Source: Modicisalibacter radicis
GTDB taxonomy: Bacteria; Pseudomonadota; Gammaproteobacteria; Pseudomonadales; Halomonadaceae
NCBI RefSeq assembly: GCF_900961225.1
Contig: NZ_CAAHFN010000011.1
Location: 1 to 64,000 of the forward strand
Direction: 5' to 3'
Length of the DNA: 64,000 bases
Shown one piece after another: positions 41,100-49,569 of this stretch. How positions within the stretch are numbered: the first letter of the stretch is position 1; each line of letters starts with the position of its first letter. The position numbers and the translations under genes are program-made. The notes below the pieces were generated by a model, which searched no databases, was not told the DNA's origin, and was given only the letters and a program-made list of their open reading frames with translations.

Positions 41100-41166
41100 C
41101 GGGCTCCGCTACCAGGAAATGTGCGCCGGCGCCTGCACGATGCCTCGGCGAGAGGCCATGCAACGC

Positions 41167-41742
41167 TCACGAAGCGGGCAGGCCGGCCACGTCATGTGGC
41201 GAATTGACGTTGACGAAGGCATCGGGGCAGTCGCTGAAATCGACACTCAGGCACGCATGCCGGGCGTACCAGCGTTCGACCTTGCGCTCACCGTCGGCCA
41301 GGGCCCGCTCGAGGTCGGCCGCCAGGCTGCGACGCAGCAACGCGACCACCGGCTGACTGCGCTCGCCATCGTGGGCCATGGCAATGTCGTGGTCTCCGAG
41401 CGAAGCGTACAAGCGCTCGACGAGGTCCAGCGGCAGACACGGCATATCGCAGGGCACCACCAGCACCCAGGGTGTCGCGGCGGCGCACAGTCCGCTCCAG
41501 ATGCCCATCAGCGGGCCCTGATAGCCCCCCGAACGATCACCGATCACCGGCCAGCCCAGCGCCTCGTAGGCCGCCCGGGAGCGATTGGCGCTGATCAGGA
41601 CATCCGTCACCTGGCCCTCCAGTCGCGACAACACCCGCTCTATCAGCGGGCGTTGCCGAAAGACCGCCCAGCCCTTGTCGATACCCCCCATCCGGCGGCC
41701 CCGGCCACCGGCGAGCACCAGCGCGGTGATCGCTTCATTCAT
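41167..41742 (-). CDS. mobA: molybdenum cofactor guanylyltransferase MobA
   Basis: A 191-residue nucleotidyltransferase that joins GMP to molybdopterin to give MGD. The GTP-binding signature LVLAGGRGRRMGGIDKG is at residues 8-25; SANRS, DRSGGYQGPLMGIWSGL and PCDMPCLP are also present. ATG 41740-41742 is preferred (MNEAITAL). It is the first gene of the six-gene Moco operon, reading away from the XRE-cupin gene; the 178-bp divergent region shows no obvious Moco riboswitch. Confidence 0.93.
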   Translation of the reverse strand: MNEAITALVLAGGRGRRMGGIDKGWAVFRQRPLIERVLSRLEGQVTDVLISANRSRAAYEALGWPVIGDRSGGYQGPLMGIWSGLCAAATPWVLVVPCDMPCLPLDLVERLYASLGDHDIAMAHDGERSQPVVALLRRSLAADLERALADGERKVERWYARHACLSVDFSDCPDAFVNVNSPHDVAGLPAS

Positions 41743-41920
41743 TACCCTGCCTCGCAATGCCACCGGGACGATACGCGGGAGCGCATCCGCCTTCCACGAT
41801 TCAGCCTAGCATCGACCGGCCCCGGCGGGCCATCACGCGCTTCGCCAGGCACTTGCGATGCTTATCCTCAAACGGCTAACACGCTATCATCGCGCCACGG
41901 TCGATCAACAAGGAATCCCG

Positions 41921-42499
41921 ATGAGCGCTTTCGATGTCGGCGCACGCCTCAAGCAACTCCGTCAGCAGAACGGGCTTTCGCAACGCGAGCTGGCCAAGCG
42001 CGCGGGAGTGACCAACAGCACCGTTTCGCTCGTCGAGCAGAACCATGTCAGCCCCTCGGTAAGCTCGCTGAAAAAGATCCTCGACGCCATCCCGATCTCG
42101 ATCAGCGAGTTCTTCGCCGGCGAGGAGCTGGCCCAGGAGCAGGTCTTCTACCGTGCCGAGGAACTCACCGAAATCGGCGACGGCACCCTCTCCTGGAAGC
42201 TGGTCGGCGCCCGCCGACCCAACCGGCGCATGTCGATCATCCACGAACACTACCCGCCGGGCTCGGATACCGGCGCCGACATGCTCGAGCACGAGGGCGA
42301 GGAAGGCGGCATCGTCGTCGCCGGCGCCATCGAACTGTGGGTCAATGGCGAGGTTCGCCGGCTCAACGCCGGCGACGGCTATTACTTCGATTCACGACTG
42401 CCGCACCGCTTTCGCAACGTCGGCGACAGCGACTGCGTGATCGTCAGCGCCAACAATCCGCCGAGCTTCGCCGATGGCGGCGACAGCCACCATGGCTGA
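41921..42499 (+). CDS. XRE-cupin transcriptional regulator (PuuR-like)
   Basis: A 192-residue regulator with an N-terminal XRE helix-turn-helix (LKQLRQQNGLSQRELAKRAGVTNSTVSLVEQNHVSPSVSSL, residues 8-60) and a C-terminal cupin (GEEGGIVVAGAIELWVNGEVRRLNAGDGYYFDSRLPHRFRN). This architecture is used by PuuR and similar regulators of polyamine or organic-acid catabolism. AGGAA lies before ATG 41921. It converges with upp and is divergent from the Moco operon; the target genes are not evident. Confidence 0.87.
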   Translation: MSAFDVGARLKQLRQQNGLSQRELAKRAGVTNSTVSLVEQNHVSPSVSSLKKILDAIPISISEFFAGEELAQEQVFYRAEELTEIGDGTLSWKLVGARRPNRRMSIIHEHYPPGSDTGADMLEHEGEEGGIVVAGAIELWVNGEVRRLNAGDGYYFDSRLPHRFRNVGDSDCVIVSANNPPSFADGGDSHHG

Positions 42500-42532
42500 G
42501 CGCCAGCACGACGGCCGCAAGCGATCTCGACC

Positions 42533-43162
42533 TCAGCGCGTACCGAAGATCTTGTCTCCAGCATCGCCCAGGCCGGGAACGATATAGCCGTTCTCGTCGA
42601 GACGCTCGTCGATCGACGCGGTGTAGATGTCGATCTCCGGATAGGCTTCCTGGACCCGCTTGAGCCCCTCGGGCGCGGCCACCAGCACGATCACCTTGAC
42701 CAGCGGGCAGCCACGCTCCTTGAGCATGTCCAGGGTGGCGACCATCGAGCCGCCGGTGGCCAGCATCGGGTCGATGACGATCGCCAGGCGCTCGTCGAGA
42801 TCGTTGGTGAACTTCTCGAAGTACGGCACCGGCTCGAGGGTCTCCTCGTTGCGATACAGCCCCACCACACTGATCCGCGCGCTGGGAATCAGGTCGGTGA
42901 CGCCCTCGAGCATGCCCAGGCCGGCACGCAGAATCGGCACGATGGTGACCTTCTTGCCCTTGAGCTGTTCGACTTCGATCGGTTCGCCGCTCCAGCCGTC
43001 GATGGTCTGCGCCTCGAGCTCGAGATCCTGGGTGGCTTCGTAGGTCAGCAGCTTGGCGACCTCGCCGGCCAGCTCACGGAAACTCTTGGTGCTGATGTCG
43101 GCGGTGCGCATCAGGCCCAGCTTGTGCTTGACCAGCGGATGTTGGATGGCGTGAACGCTCAT
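42533..43162 (-). CDS. upp: uracil phosphoribosyltransferase
   Basis: A 209-residue enzyme forming UMP from uracil and PRPP. The PRPP motif is [18 protein letters not shown] near residue 130, and the uracil-binding C-terminus is [25 protein letters not shown]. It matches the usual length. Upstream, 43163-43442 holds no gene: it includes a 9-bp perfect hairpin at 43335-43356 without a T tract and no clear operator. A uracil permease gene is not adjacent here. Confidence 0.96.
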   Translation of the reverse strand: MSVHAIQHPLVKHKLGLMRTADISTKSFRELAGEVAKLLTYEATQDLELEAQTIDGWSGEPIEVEQLKGKKVTIVPILRAGLGMLEGVTDLIPSARISVVGLYRNEETLEPVPYFEKFTNDLDERLAIVIDPMLATGGSMVATLDMLKERGCPLVKVIVLVAAPEGLKRVQEAYPEIDIYTASIDERLDENGYIVPGLGDAGDKIFGTR

Positions 43163-43442
43163 GGCGGGGACCCTTGCTTAACGGTGAGAAGGCGAGGCCC
43201 GAGAAACGCGCGACCCCGAAATTGGGCGCATTCTAGCGCGCCGGGCCGCCCGGGTTAAGAACGCGTTTCACAGCCGGAAGCTACGCCGGGGACAGGTTTC
43301 CGCAAGGGCGCTGTTAACCCCTCCATGGGCGCTACTTTCGCCATCCGTGGCGAAAGACCCTTACTTCAACCTACCCCCGGCATCCGAGCTATCGGTATTT
43401 TGAATTGCCTCTGCGACGGCAACCACATCATCGCGCACGGCG

Positions 43443-44135
43443 CTAGTCAGTCACGCTGGCCGGCAATTGCCAGTCGATGGGCTGACCGCCACGCTCGGCG
43501 AGAAAGGCGTTGGCCCGCGAGAAGTGCCGCTGGCCGAAGAAGCCGCGATGGGCCGATAGCGGCGACGGATGCGGCGCATGCAGGACGCAGTGCTTGTCGC
43601 GATCGACGAAGGACGCCTTCTTCTGGGCATAGCTCCCCCACAGCAGAAAGACCACCCCGCTGCACTGCTCGTTGACCACCTGGATCGCCCGGTCGGTGAA
43701 CGTCTCCCAGCCCTGGTTGCGGTGCGAGCCGGCGTTCCCGCGCTCGACGGTCAGCACGCTGTTGAGCAACAGCACGCCCTGGCGGGCCCAGCTCTCGAGA
43801 AAGCCATGGTTCACCGCCGCGAAGTCGACGTCCTGGGCGAGTTCCTTGTAGATGTTCTGCAGCGAGGGCGGTATCGCCACGCCGGGGCGTACCGAAAAGC
43901 ACAGGCCGTGGGCCTGGCCGGGCCCGTGGTACGGGTCCTGGCCGAGTATCACCACCCGCACCCGTTCGAGCGGCGTCAGCTCGAAGGCGCGGAACCAGTT
44001 GGACGAATGCGGATAGATGACCTTGTGCGCGGCCTTCTCGCGCGCCAGGAAATCGCGCAGCGCCTGCATGTAGGGGGCCTCGAATTCCGGGTCCAGATGA
44101 CGCGCCCAACTCTCGGGTAGAGGTGCCTGTGACAT
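43443..44135 (-). CDS. ung: uracil-DNA glycosylase
   Basis: A 230-residue base-excision repair enzyme removing uracil from DNA. The catalytic loop [17 protein letters not shown] with Asp at the usual place (near residue 68) and the [16 protein letters not shown] leucine loop are intact. It lies 40 bp after gpt on the same strand and is probably the last gene of the purine-salvage transcript. ATG 44133-44135 is preferred ([10 protein letters not shown]). Confidence 0.96.
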   Translation of the reverse strand: MSQAPLPESWARHLDPEFEAPYMQALRDFLAREKAAHKVIYPHSSNWFRAFELTPLERVRVVILGQDPYHGPGQAHGLCFSVRPGVAIPPSLQNIYKELAQDVDFAAVNHGFLESWARQGVLLLNSVLTVERGNAGSHRNQGWETFTDRAIQVVNEQCSGVVFLLWGSYAQKKASFVDRDKHCVLHAPHPSPLSAHRGFFGQRHFSRANAFLAERGGQPIDWQLPASVTD

Positions 44136-44175
44136 GGATCGTCTCGCCCAACGTTGCGTGAATGGGTCGGCCGGA

Positions 44176-44661
44176 TCAGTCCCTGCTGCGAACCTGATCG
44201 ACCAGCGGCTCGACATAGGCAATGCCCATGTCCCAGGGAAACTGGATCCAGCAGTCCTGGGCAACTTCGGTGAGGTACTGATCGACCAGCGGCCGGCCCT
44301 CGGGTTTGGCATAGACGGTGACGAAATGCGCCTTGGGCAACATGTCGCGCACCGCGCGCGCGGTCATGCCGGTATCCACCAGATCATCGACCAGCAGCCA
44401 GCCATCGCCGTCATGGTCCACGCCCTTGACCACCGCCAGCCCGCCCTGGTCCATGTGGTCGTAGCTCTTTATGCAGACCGTGTCGATCAGCCGCACGTTG
44501 AGCTCGCGGGCGATCAGCGCGGCCGGGATCAGTCCGCCGCGGGTGATCGCGACGATGCCCGCGAAGTCGCGCTCGACGAGCTGGTGGCAGAGCGCGCGCA
44601 CGTCGCGGTGCAACTGGTCCCAGGAGACAGTGAAATGCTGTTGGTATCGATTGGCGGTCAT
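44176..44661 (-). CDS. gpt: xanthine-guanine phosphoribosyltransferase
   Basis: A 161-residue purine salvage enzyme preferring xanthine and guanine. The PRPP motif [20 protein letters not shown] is near residue 90, and [16 protein letters not shown] and [11 protein letters not shown] are family landmarks. ATG 44659-44661 ([10 protein letters not shown]) is chosen over a GTG at 44671; the ribosome site is weak for either. It starts 36 bp after apt. Confidence 0.94.
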   Translation of the reverse strand: MTANRYQQHFTVSWDQLHRDVRALCHQLVERDFAGIVAITRGGLIPAALIARELNVRLIDTVCIKSYDHMDQGGLAVVKGVDHDGDGWLLVDDLVDTGMTARAVRDMLPKAHFVTVYAKPEGRPLVDQYLTEVAQDCWIQFPWDMGIAYVEPLVDQVRSRD

Positions 44662-44697
44662 GGCGTCGGTCACTCGGCTGTCACGGGCGGGGCGAAC

Positions 44698-45246
44698 TCA
44701 GTCGCTCTCGAGGAAGGAGCACACCGCGAACACGCCGTGGCCGGCCTCGCGGATCTTCTGCGACCCACCCAGTTCGGGCAGGTCGATGATGGTCGCGGTC
44801 TCGACGACATGGCCGCCGCTGCGCTGGATCAGCTTGGCAGCGGCGAGCATGGTCCCGCCGGTGGCGATCAAGTCGTCCATCACCAGGATCCGATCGCCCT
44901 CGCGGAAGGCGTCGGAGTGCAGTTCGACGGTGGATTCTCCGTACTCCAGGGTATAGGTCTCGCTGATGGTCTTGAACGGCAGCTTGCCCTTCTTGCGCAC
45001 CGGCACGAAGCTGCAGCCGAGTTCATAGGCGACCGGCGCGCCGATGATGAAACCCCGCGCGTCGATGGCGGCGATCGCATCCAGGTCCATCTCCTGATAA
45101 CGGTGCACGAAGCTGTCGATCAGCTTGCGGAAGGCCCCGCTGTTCTGCAGCACCGGGGTGATGTCGCGAAAGTTGACCCCGGCTTGAGGCCAGTCCGGCA
45201 CGGTGCGAATCACCGACTTGATGTAATCGCCGTAGACACTACTCAT
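44698..45246 (-). CDS. apt: adenine phosphoribosyltransferase
   Basis: A 182-residue enzyme salvaging adenine to AMP. Motifs: [39 protein letters not shown], and the PRPP loop [19 protein letters not shown]. The start ATG shares a base with the TGA of the permease gene (TGATG), so translation is coupled to the purine permease. Confidence 0.96.
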   Translation of the reverse strand: MSSVYGDYIKSVIRTVPDWPQAGVNFRDITPVLQNSGAFRKLIDSFVHRYQEMDLDAIAAIDARGFIIGAPVAYELGCSFVPVRKKGKLPFKTISETYTLEYGESTVELHSDAFREGDRILVMDDLIATGGTMLAAAKLIQRSGGHVVETATIIDLPELGGSQKIREAGHGVFAVCSFLESD

Positions 45247-46559
45247 CAATGGCCTCCATCGAGGAACAGGAACTTGAGAACGAACAACGCCGACAGCACC
45301 ACCACCGCCGGGTTGAGGTCGCCGCGGCGTCCGGAAAGCAGCTTGATCAGCGTGAAGCTGATGAACCCCAGGGCGATGCCGTTGGCGATGGAATAGGTCA
45401 ACGGCATCGCCAGCGCGGCGATCAATACCGGCGCCGCCTCGGTGACGTCGTCCCAATCGGCATGCGCCAGGCTGCCGGCCATCAGTACCGCCACGTAGAG
45501 CAGCGCGCCGGCGGTGGCGAAGGCCGGCACCGAACCGGCCAGCGGCGAGAAGAACAGGCTGATCAGAAACAGCATAGCCACGACCACCGCCGTCAGCCCG
45601 GTGCGTCCGCCGGCGGCGATGCCCGAGGCGCTCTCGATGTAGCTGGTGGTGGTCGAGGTACCGAGCAGCGCGCCGCTCATCGAGGCGCTGCTGTCGGCCA
45701 TCAGGGCGTTCTTCAAGCGCGGCAGCTTGCCCTGCTCGTCGAGCAGGCCACCGCGATGGGCGACGCCGATCAGCGTGCCGGAAGTATCGAACAGGTCGAC
45801 GAACAGGAAGGCGAAGATCACGCTGAGCATGCTCACGTCGAGCGCCCCGGCGATATCCAGCTGCAGGAAGGTGGGCGCCAGCGAGGGCGGCGCCGACATC
45901 ACCCCGTTGAACTGATTGTGGCCCAGCAGGATCGACACCAGGGTGACCCCGAGGATGCCGATCATCACCGCGCCGGTAACCCGCAGGTAGGAGAGCGCGG
46001 CGATCACGAAAAAGCCGATCAGGGTGTACAGCGCCGGCGGCTGCGAGAGATCGCCTAGCGAGACCAGGGTCGCCGGGTTGTCGACCACGATGCCGGCGTT
46101 CTGCAGCGCGATGATTGCCAGGAACAGCCCGATGCCCGCCGCGATCCCCAGCCTCAGGGCCATGGGGATCGAGTTGATCACCCACTCGCGAATGCGAAAG
46201 ATGCTGAGCAGGAAGAACGTCACCCCCGACAGGAACACCGCGCCCAACGCCACTTCCCAGCTCTTGCCCATGCCCATCACCACGCTGTAGGTGAAGAAGG
46301 CGTTGAGCCCCATGCCGGGCGCCAGCGCGATGGGATAATTGGCCCAGAGGCCCATGATCAGTGTGCCGATCGCCGCTGCCAGGCAGGTGGCGACGAACAC
46401 CGCGCCGTGGTCCATGCCCGACTCGGCCAGGACGCTGGGGTTGACGAAGATGATGTAGGCCATCGTCAGGAAGGTGGTGATACCGGCGATGACCTCGGTG
46501 CGGATGTTGGTCTTGTGCGCGTCCAGCTTGAAGTAGTCGTTCAACTGTCGTTTCAGCAT
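45246..46559 (-). CDS. purine permease of the AzgA-like NCS2 group (adenine/guanine/hypoxanthine)
   Basis: A 437-residue inner-membrane proton symporter with about 12 to 14 hydrophobic helices. Signatures are [51 protein letters not shown] and [27 protein letters not shown], typical of AdeP/GhxP-type transporters. It is the first gene of permease-apt-gpt-ung, matching uptake with salvage. The 130 bp upstream up to the ribE end has no purine riboswitch core that could be recognised. Confidence 0.92.
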   Translation of the reverse strand: MLKRQLNDYFKLDAHKTNIRTEVIAGITTFLTMAYIIFVNPSVLAESGMDHGAVFVATCLAAAIGTLIMGLWANYPIALAPGMGLNAFFTYSVVMGMGKSWEVALGAVFLSGVTFFLLSIFRIREWVINSIPMALRLGIAAGIGLFLAIIALQNAGIVVDNPATLVSLGDLSQPPALYTLIGFFVIAALSYLRVTGAVMIGILGVTLVSILLGHNQFNGVMSAPPSLAPTFLQLDIAGALDVSMLSVIFAFLFVDLFDTSGTLIGVAHRGGLLDEQGKLPRLKNALMADSSASMSGALLGTSTTTSYIESASGIAAGGRTGLTAVVVAMLFLISLFFSPLAGSVPAFATAGALLYVAVLMAGSLAHADWDDVTEAAPVLIAALAMPLTYSIANGIALGFISFTLIKLLSGRRGDLNPAVVVLSALFVLKFLFLDGGH

Positions 46560-46643
46560 GCCATGGCCCTCAGCCTCTTAGCCCTGCGTTGGTTCTTGTG
46601 ATGGATGGTGGGAGACGTCGAAAAGCCGTCAATGGTACCCAAA

Positions 46644-46673
46644 GCACCCGGCCGACGCGAGCCGGCCGGGTGC
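46644..46673 (-). terminator. terminator-like hairpin after ribE
   Basis: GCACCCGGCC (46644-46653) pairs with GGCCGGGTGC (46664-46673), an extra G-C pair closes an 8-base loop. The minus-strand tail is only TTTGGG, so termination may be partial. Confidence 0.6.
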
Positions 46674-46689
46674 CCGCTCGAGGCCTCGG

Positions 46690-47304
46690 TCAGGAAGTCG
46701 CCCGGGCCGCCAGAACGCGCTCGACGGTCTCGACGATCGCCTGGGTCTGGGGGTCGATCTCGATATTGACGCGATCGCCCGGCACGCGCTCGCCCAGCGT
46801 GGTGCGCGCCAGCGTTTCGGGGATCAGGTTGACACAGAAGCGGCGACCGATCGTCTCGCCGATCGTCAGGCTGATACCGTCGATACCGATGTAGCCCTTC
46901 TCGAACAGGAAGCGCGCATAGGCGGCCGGCAGCTCGAACCACAACCGCCGGTTATTGGGCGCCTCGTCGATCTCGACGAGTTCAGCCATGCAGATCACAT
47001 GACCCGACATGGCGTGTCCGCCGATCTCGTCGCCGAAGCGCGCGGCACGCTCGATATTGACCCGGTCGCCGACCGTCAGCTCGCCGAGATTGGTCAGGCG
47101 CAGCGTCTCGCGCATCAGATCGAAGCGCACCCGCTCGCCGTCGATCCCGGTCACCGTCAGGCAACAGCCGTTGTGGGCCACCGAAGCGCCGATCGCCAAC
47201 CCCTCGCGCAGCGCATCCGGCATGGCCAGGACATGGCTGCGAAAGTCCTGTTTCTCCTCGATGGCCACCAGCTCGGCAGCCGCCTGTACGATTCCGGTAA
47301 ACAT
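46690..47304 (-). CDS. ribE: riboflavin synthase, alpha subunit
   Basis: A 204-residue enzyme with two lumazine-binding repeats (residues 1-95 and 97-190), each with the characteristic GCCLTV and GISLTI segments, making riboflavin from two 6,7-dimethyl-8-ribityllumazines. MFTGIVQAAAELV is the normal start, so ATG 47302-47304 is chosen over longer in-frame extensions. It is alone, not with ribD or ribBA. No FMN riboswitch core was recognised upstream. Confidence 0.93.
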   Translation of the reverse strand: MFTGIVQAAAELVAIEEKQDFRSHVLAMPDALREGLAIGASVAHNGCCLTVTGIDGERVRFDLMRETLRLTNLGELTVGDRVNIERAARFGDEIGGHAMSGHVICMAELVEIDEAPNNRRLWFELPAAYARFLFEKGYIGIDGISLTIGETIGRRFCVNLIPETLARTTLGERVPGDRVNIEIDPQTQAIVETVERVLAARATS

Positions 47305-47452
47305 GACACCCTCTCGATAGTCGCCGCGTGGCGAGGCGCCTAGTTTAGAGAAAAGCCGAGCCCGGGGAAAAGCCGATCGTCGCGTCCATCGACGCCACGC
47401 GGTGATGGCCGGCACCGGCGACCGGGGCATCATGGGAATCCCAAGGCTTTTG

Positions 47453-47513
47453 TGCTGCAAGGAGCGCTTTTTACAGGGCGATTTTCTATAGATGGCCACC
47501 TGCTCTTGCAGCA
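47453..47513. other. unexplained imperfect inverted repeat before the met promoter
   Basis: TGCTGCAAGGAGC (47453-47465) and GCTCTTGCAGCA (47502-47513) are complementary with one bulged base, enclosing 36 bases. It lies in the 447-bp region between ribE and metN, just before the riboswitch promoter. The rest of that stretch up to 47526 shows no gene. Confidence 0.5.
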
Positions 47514-47526
47514 TAGACCAAAGTCG

Positions 47527-47555
47527 TTGACAGCCTCCGAAGCACTCTCTAGACT
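47527..47555 (+). promoter_or_regulatory. sigma-70 promoter of the metNIQ leader
   Basis: Consensus TTGACA (47527-47532), exactly 17 bases, then TAGACT (47550-47555). Transcription should start at about 47562-47563, just before the riboswitch. Confidence 0.85.
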
Positions 47556-47572
47556 TTCGCGCATCTATCTTC

Positions 47573-47643
47573 AGGCGCCGATTTGTTCCCGGATTGCGGG
47601 CGCCTCCAGGGCCGCAAGGCGCTGGAAAGTGCAGCTAAAAGGG
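47573..47643 (+). promoter_or_regulatory. SAM-II-like riboswitch before metNIQ
   Basis: The element matches the SAM-II (SAM_alpha) core in order and spacing. P1 is AGGCGCC (47573-47579) with GGCGCCT (47599-47605). The loop has GATTT, CCC (47588-47590) and ATTGC (47593-47597). The 3' strand is AAAGTGCAGCTAAAAGGG (47626-47643), whose GGG and GCA can form the pseudoknot with the loop's CCC and TGC. An extra hairpin with a GCAA tetraloop (47606-47625) is inserted between P1 and the 3' strand. Position downstream of a good promoter and upstream of a methionine transporter agrees with SAM sensing. Confirmation would need a covariance search. Confidence 0.85.
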
Positions 47644-47659
47644 TGTGTCCAGCGTTGAT

Positions 47660-47685
47660 GGCCACCCGCCAGGGTGGCCTTTTTT
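47660..47685 (+). terminator. regulated intrinsic terminator of the SAM-II-like switch
   Basis: GGCCACCC (47660-47667) pairs with GGGTGGCC (47672-47679), loop GCCA, then six T. CACCC of the left arm can instead pair with GGGTG at 47641-47645, which includes the riboswitch's pseudoknot GGG, so ligand binding would favour termination. Confidence 0.88.
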
Positions 47686-47751
47686 CATGCCTCGCCTGGC
47701 CCGCTCCGCCCGTTTTCCCGCTCCGATCGTCGCCACGACACGACCGGAACC

Positions 47752-48795
47752 ATGATCACACTCGACCACGTTTCCAAGACCTACGGCAGCGGAGCCGGCG
47801 CAATACATGCGCTCAAGCCGACCGACCTGCACGTGCCCCAGGGCGCCATCCACGGCGTCATCGGCCTATCCGGCGCCGGCAAGTCGACGCTGATTCGCTG
47901 CGTCAACCTGCTCGAACGCCCGACCACCGGCCGCGTGTTCGTCGACGGCGAGGAGCTCACCGCCCTCGACGGCGCCGCGCTCAATCGCGCCCGCCACCGG
48001 GTCGGCATGATCTTCCAGCATTTCAACCTGCTCTCGTCGCGCACGGTCTTCGCCAACGTCGCCCTGCCGCTGGAGCTGATGGGTGTGGCCAAGCGCGAGA
48101 TTCGCGAACGCGTCGAGCCGCTGCTCGAACTGACCGGGCTCTCGGACAAGCGCGACAAGTACCCGGCCGAGCTTTCCGGCGGCCAGAAGCAGCGCGTGGC
48201 GATCGCCCGGGCGCTGGCCAGCCGCCCCAAGGTGCTGCTCTGCGACGAAGCGACCTCGGCGCTCGACCCGCAGACCACCGTCTCGATCCTCGAACTGCTG
48301 CAGGACATCAACCGCAAGCTGGGGCTGACCATCCTGCTGATCACTCACGAGATGGAAGTGGTCAAGACCATCTGCCATCGCGTGGGGCTGATTTCCGCCG
48401 GCGAACTGGTCGAGCAAGCCGACGTCGGCGATTTCTTCACCACGCCGGCAACCCGGCTGGGCCGCGATTTCCTCAACGCCTTCCTCGAGCTCGAGCCCCC
48501 CCAGGCGCTGGTCGACCGGCTCGAGGCGCGCCCCGGCGACAACAGCCATCCGGTGGTACGCCTGGCGTTCAAGGGCGATGCCGTGTCGACCCCGCTGATA
48601 TCGCGCCTGGCCCGCGACTGCGATATCGACGTCAGCATCCTCGAGGCCAAGGTCGAGTCGATCCAGGATCGCACCCTGGGGCTGATGATCGCCGAGTTGA
48701 TCGGTACGCCCGAGCAGACCGCCAAGGCGCTGGCCTATCTCGAATCCCACGACCTGCAAGTGGAGGTGCTCGGCCATGTCCAGCGCGATGCTTGA
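47752..48795 (+). CDS. metN: methionine ABC transporter ATP-binding protein MetN
   Basis: A 347-residue ATPase of the D,L-methionine importer. Walker A GLSGAGKST near residue 38, LSGGQKQRVAIARAL signature, Walker B VLLCDEATSALD, and H in ITHEMEVV. The C-terminal 90 residues form the NIL domain (PVVRLAFKGDAVSTPLIS), which binds methionine for feedback inhibition. ATG 47752 (MITLDHVSKTYG) is preferred over the in-frame 47674 start that would lie inside the terminator. It overlaps metI by 20 bp. Confidence 0.96.
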   Translation: MITLDHVSKTYGSGAGAIHALKPTDLHVPQGAIHGVIGLSGAGKSTLIRCVNLLERPTTGRVFVDGEELTALDGAALNRARHRVGMIFQHFNLLSSRTVFANVALPLELMGVAKREIRERVEPLLELTGLSDKRDKYPAELSGGQKQRVAIARALASRPKVLLCDEATSALDPQTTVSILELLQDINRKLGLTILLITHEMEVVKTICHRVGLISAGELVEQADVGDFFTTPATRLGRDFLNAFLELEPPQALVDRLEARPGDNSHPVVRLAFKGDAVSTPLISRLARDCDIDVSILEAKVESIQDRTLGLMIAELIGTPEQTAKALAYLESHDLQVEVLGHVQRDA

Positions 48796-49429
48796 ACTGA
48801 TCCTCGAGGCGACCCTCGACACCCTCTACATGGTCGCCGTTTCCGGTGTGATCGCCGCGGCACTGGGCGTGCCGCTGGGCGTGCTGCTCTACGTGACCCG
48901 CCCCGGCCAGATCCTCGCCCAGCCACTGAGCAATCGGGTGCTGGGGATCGTCACCAATATCGGCCGTTCGATTCCCTTCATCATCCTGATGGTCGCGATC
49001 ATTCCCTTCACGCGCATGCTGGTGGGCAGCTCGATCGGCACCAACGCCGCCGCCGTGCCGCTGACCATCGCCGCCATCCCGTTCGTCGCTCGGCTGGTCG
49101 AAGGCGCGCTCAACGAGGTGCCGCCGGGGCTGGTCGAGGCCGCCCAGTCGATGGGCGCCACGCCGCTGCAGATCATCACCAAGGTGCTGCTGCCCGAGGC
49201 GCGCGGCGGCATCATCACCGGCCTGACCATTACCGTGGTCACCCTGATCAGCTACTCGGCGATGGCCGGCGCGGTGGGCGGCGGCGGCCTCGGTGACCTG
49301 GGCATCCGTTACGGCTACAACCGCTTCAACCCTACCGTGATGCTGATAACGGTGGTCATCCTGGTGGTCCTGGTGCAGGGCTTCCAGATGCTCGGCGACT
49401 ACCTGGTGCGCAGAACTGATCACAAATAG
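48776..49429 (+). CDS. metI: methionine ABC transporter permease MetI
   Basis: A 217-residue inner-membrane permease with five hydrophobic segments and the EAA-type coupling loop (EAAQSMGATPLQIITKVLLPEA). The overlap with metN implies cotranslation. Together with MetN and MetQ it imports L- and D-methionine. Confidence 0.95.
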   Translation: MSSAMLELILEATLDTLYMVAVSGVIAAALGVPLGVLLYVTRPGQILAQPLSNRVLGIVTNIGRSIPFIILMVAIIPFTRMLVGSSIGTNAAAVPLTIAAIPFVARLVEGALNEVPPGLVEAAQSMGATPLQIITKVLLPEARGGIITGLTITVVTLISYSAMAGAVGGGGLGDLGIRYGYNRFNPTVMLITVVILVVLVQGFQMLGDYLVRRTDHK

Positions 49430-49569
49430 CCGACCACAAGTAGCCGCATCGGGTAGCCGCATGAGATCAATAACCAAAAGGCATTATCAATTTTCTTCTT
49501 ATAGCTTAAAATACGCTCCATAGCGTCGCACGGTTCGCGCGCGGCGCCATCATCGCAAGGAGACACATC

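Noticed and set aside
43335..43356. Intrinsic terminator after ung
   Set aside because: A perfect 9-bp stem with TCCG loop exists, but there is no T tract on either strand, so it is treated as a hairpin of unknown role.
46560..46690. Purine riboswitch upstream of the purine permease
   Set aside because: No purine-switch core was recognised; the region has the ribE terminator hairpin instead.
47305..47526. FMN riboswitch upstream of ribE
   Set aside because: The characteristic conserved FMN-switch core segments were looked for on the minus strand and not found.
47573..47685. SAM-I (S-box) or other SAM switch before metN
   Set aside because: The conserved S-box core (four-way junction with kink turn) is not seen; the order of P1, ATTGC and GCAGCTAAAAGGG fits SAM-II better.
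49427..49465. Tandem repeat of TAGCCG after metI
   Set aside because: The copies are spaced 14 and 13 bp and diverge quickly; not counted with the 15-bp repeats.
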